From NCBI GenBank assembly GCA_007693785.1, contig RECY01000023.1, positions 144,558-208,557 of the forward strand: a stretch of 64,000 nt of DNA, given 5' to 3'. The position numbers were made by a program, and so were the translations under genes. Below are positions 63,523 to 64,000 of the stretch, one piece after another. The notes beneath the pieces were generated by a model that saw nothing but the letters and a program-made list of their open reading frames with translations, had not been told where the DNA came from and searched no databases. Each line of letters starts with the position of its first letter. Position 1 is the first letter of the stretch. Origin of the DNA: Phycisphaerales bacterium. GTDB lineage: Bacteria > Planctomycetota > Phycisphaerae > Phycisphaerales > UBA1924.

Positions 63523-63927
63523 ATGGCGCTCGCCGCCCTCCTCGCGACCCTCACCCTCGCCGCCTGCGAACGCCCCCTCCGACTCGAACAACCCCCCATC
63601 CCACCCCCCGCCGCACCCGCCGCAACCCTCGCCACCCCCGGCGATTGGGACGATCTCGACGCCGCCCTGAGCGCCGCCGCCAGCCGCAACGAGCTCGCCG
63701 TCCTCCGCACCAACGCCCAAGCCCCTGACCGCCGCGTCTACGACCTCCTCGCCGCCAACGCCCGCCCCGCCCGCCTCGAAGCAACCCGCGATCCCGACGG
63801 GCTCATCCACCTCACCGCCACCATCGGCCGCTTCGGCGACCCCCAAGCCGAGCAACGCCTCCTCCGAGACCTCGCCCACCGACTCCAACAACTCCACAAC
63901 GTCCCCCACGCCCCCCTCCGCTGGTAA
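63523..63927 (+). CDS. Short lipoprotein of unknown function
   Basis: A 134-residue lipoprotein: MALAALLATLTLAAC with lipobox LAAC, then a proline-rich linker (LEQPPIPPPAAPAA) and a helical domain (DDLDAALSAAASRNELAVLR; AEQRLLRDLAHRLQQLHNV). No family recognised. It is divergent from phoH, and a family C repeat follows the stop. Confidence 0.65.
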   Translation: MALAALLATLTLAACERPLRLEQPPIPPPAAPAATLATPGDWDDLDAALSAAASRNELAVLRTNAQAPDRRVYDLLAANARPARLEATRDPDGLIHLTATIGRFGDPQAEQRLLRDLAHRLQQLHNVPHAPLRW

Positions 63928-63946
63928 ACAAATCTCACCCATCTCC

Positions 63947-64000
63947 CCCCTCTCCCGTCCGCGGGAGAGGGCCGGGGTGAGGGCTCCCCCCCCCCCCCCC
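63947..64000. repeat. Palindromic repeat, family C, followed by a C homopolymer at the window edge
   Basis: CCCCTCTCCCGTCCGCGGGA continues as GAGGGCCGGGGTGAGGGCTC, identical in core to 12156. It then runs into an uninterrupted C-tract to base 64000. The tract could be real repeat drift or an assembly-edge artefact. Confidence 0.7.

Overview
The window is high-GC, gene-dense bacterial chromosome that most resembles the Planctomycetota, class Phycisphaerae. The evidence is indirect: secreted proteins ending in dockerin-like DGVPDG...VADLNY tails, a PEP-CTERM-like tail, a fibro-slime protein, a lysine/arginine-repeat histone H1-like protein, and a set of housekeeping enzymes. No rRNA or marker gene here fixes the taxonomy. 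About 50 protein genes and one tRNA are supported. I saw no CRISPR array, prophage, transposase or replication origin.

Layout. 1-1.5 kb: class II DAHP synthase, cut by the window edge. 1.9-2.5 kb: histone H1-like protein. 2.7-5.3 kb: a PHP phosphoesterase-glycosyltransferase fusion. 5.6-9 kb: AhpD-like protein, CoaD, a metallo-beta-lactamase-fold protein without its metal ligands, and a zinc alcohol dehydrogenase. 9-16 kb: an exported orphan, GuaB, an M20 amidohydrolase and a glycogen-debranching enzyme. 16-20.5 kb: a large secreted repeat protein, a fibro-slime protein and a proline-rich lipoprotein. 20.9-23 kb: an AT-richer island with two orphan genes, one of which runs into tRNA-Arg(CCT). 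23-31 kb: YchF, a PEP-CTERM-like protein, then a compact same-strand series of speA, thiL, tsaE (carrying a degenerate YacG-like tail), one ExbB and two ExbD. 31-37 kb: Nudix hydrolase, GlyA, three tandem zinc-ribbon membrane paralogues and a Bax-inhibitor-1 protein. 37-42 kb: a four-gene MacA/MacB/TolC-type export operon. 42-46 kb: an overlapping operon of an SDR enzyme, a small membrane protein and a P1B-4 metal ATPase. 46.5-48.5 kb: cysteine synthase and thiosulfate sulfurtransferase. 48.6-51.7 kb: a secreted serine protease with a P-domain. 52-64 kb: cyclodeaminase, SpoIIE-type phosphatase, two cysteine-cluster proteins, a PIG-L/BshB1-like deacetylase, Dus, several lipoproteins, and a translationally coupled phoH-7TM-HD phosphodiesterase pair.

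The most unusual non-coding feature is a set of short palindromic repeats packed into intergenic gaps, especially at 6.4, 12, 13.7, 53, 55, 57, 59 and 64 kb. At least four sequence families (called A, B, C and D here) recur, often in the order A-B-C. Family A occurs as two facing hairpins separated by a conserved spacer, which is the architecture of REPINs (doublets of REP sequences mobilised by RAYT transposases). An 82-bp element at 47.5 kb has the same architecture with a different sequence. One gene (dus) takes its last codons and stop from such a repeat.
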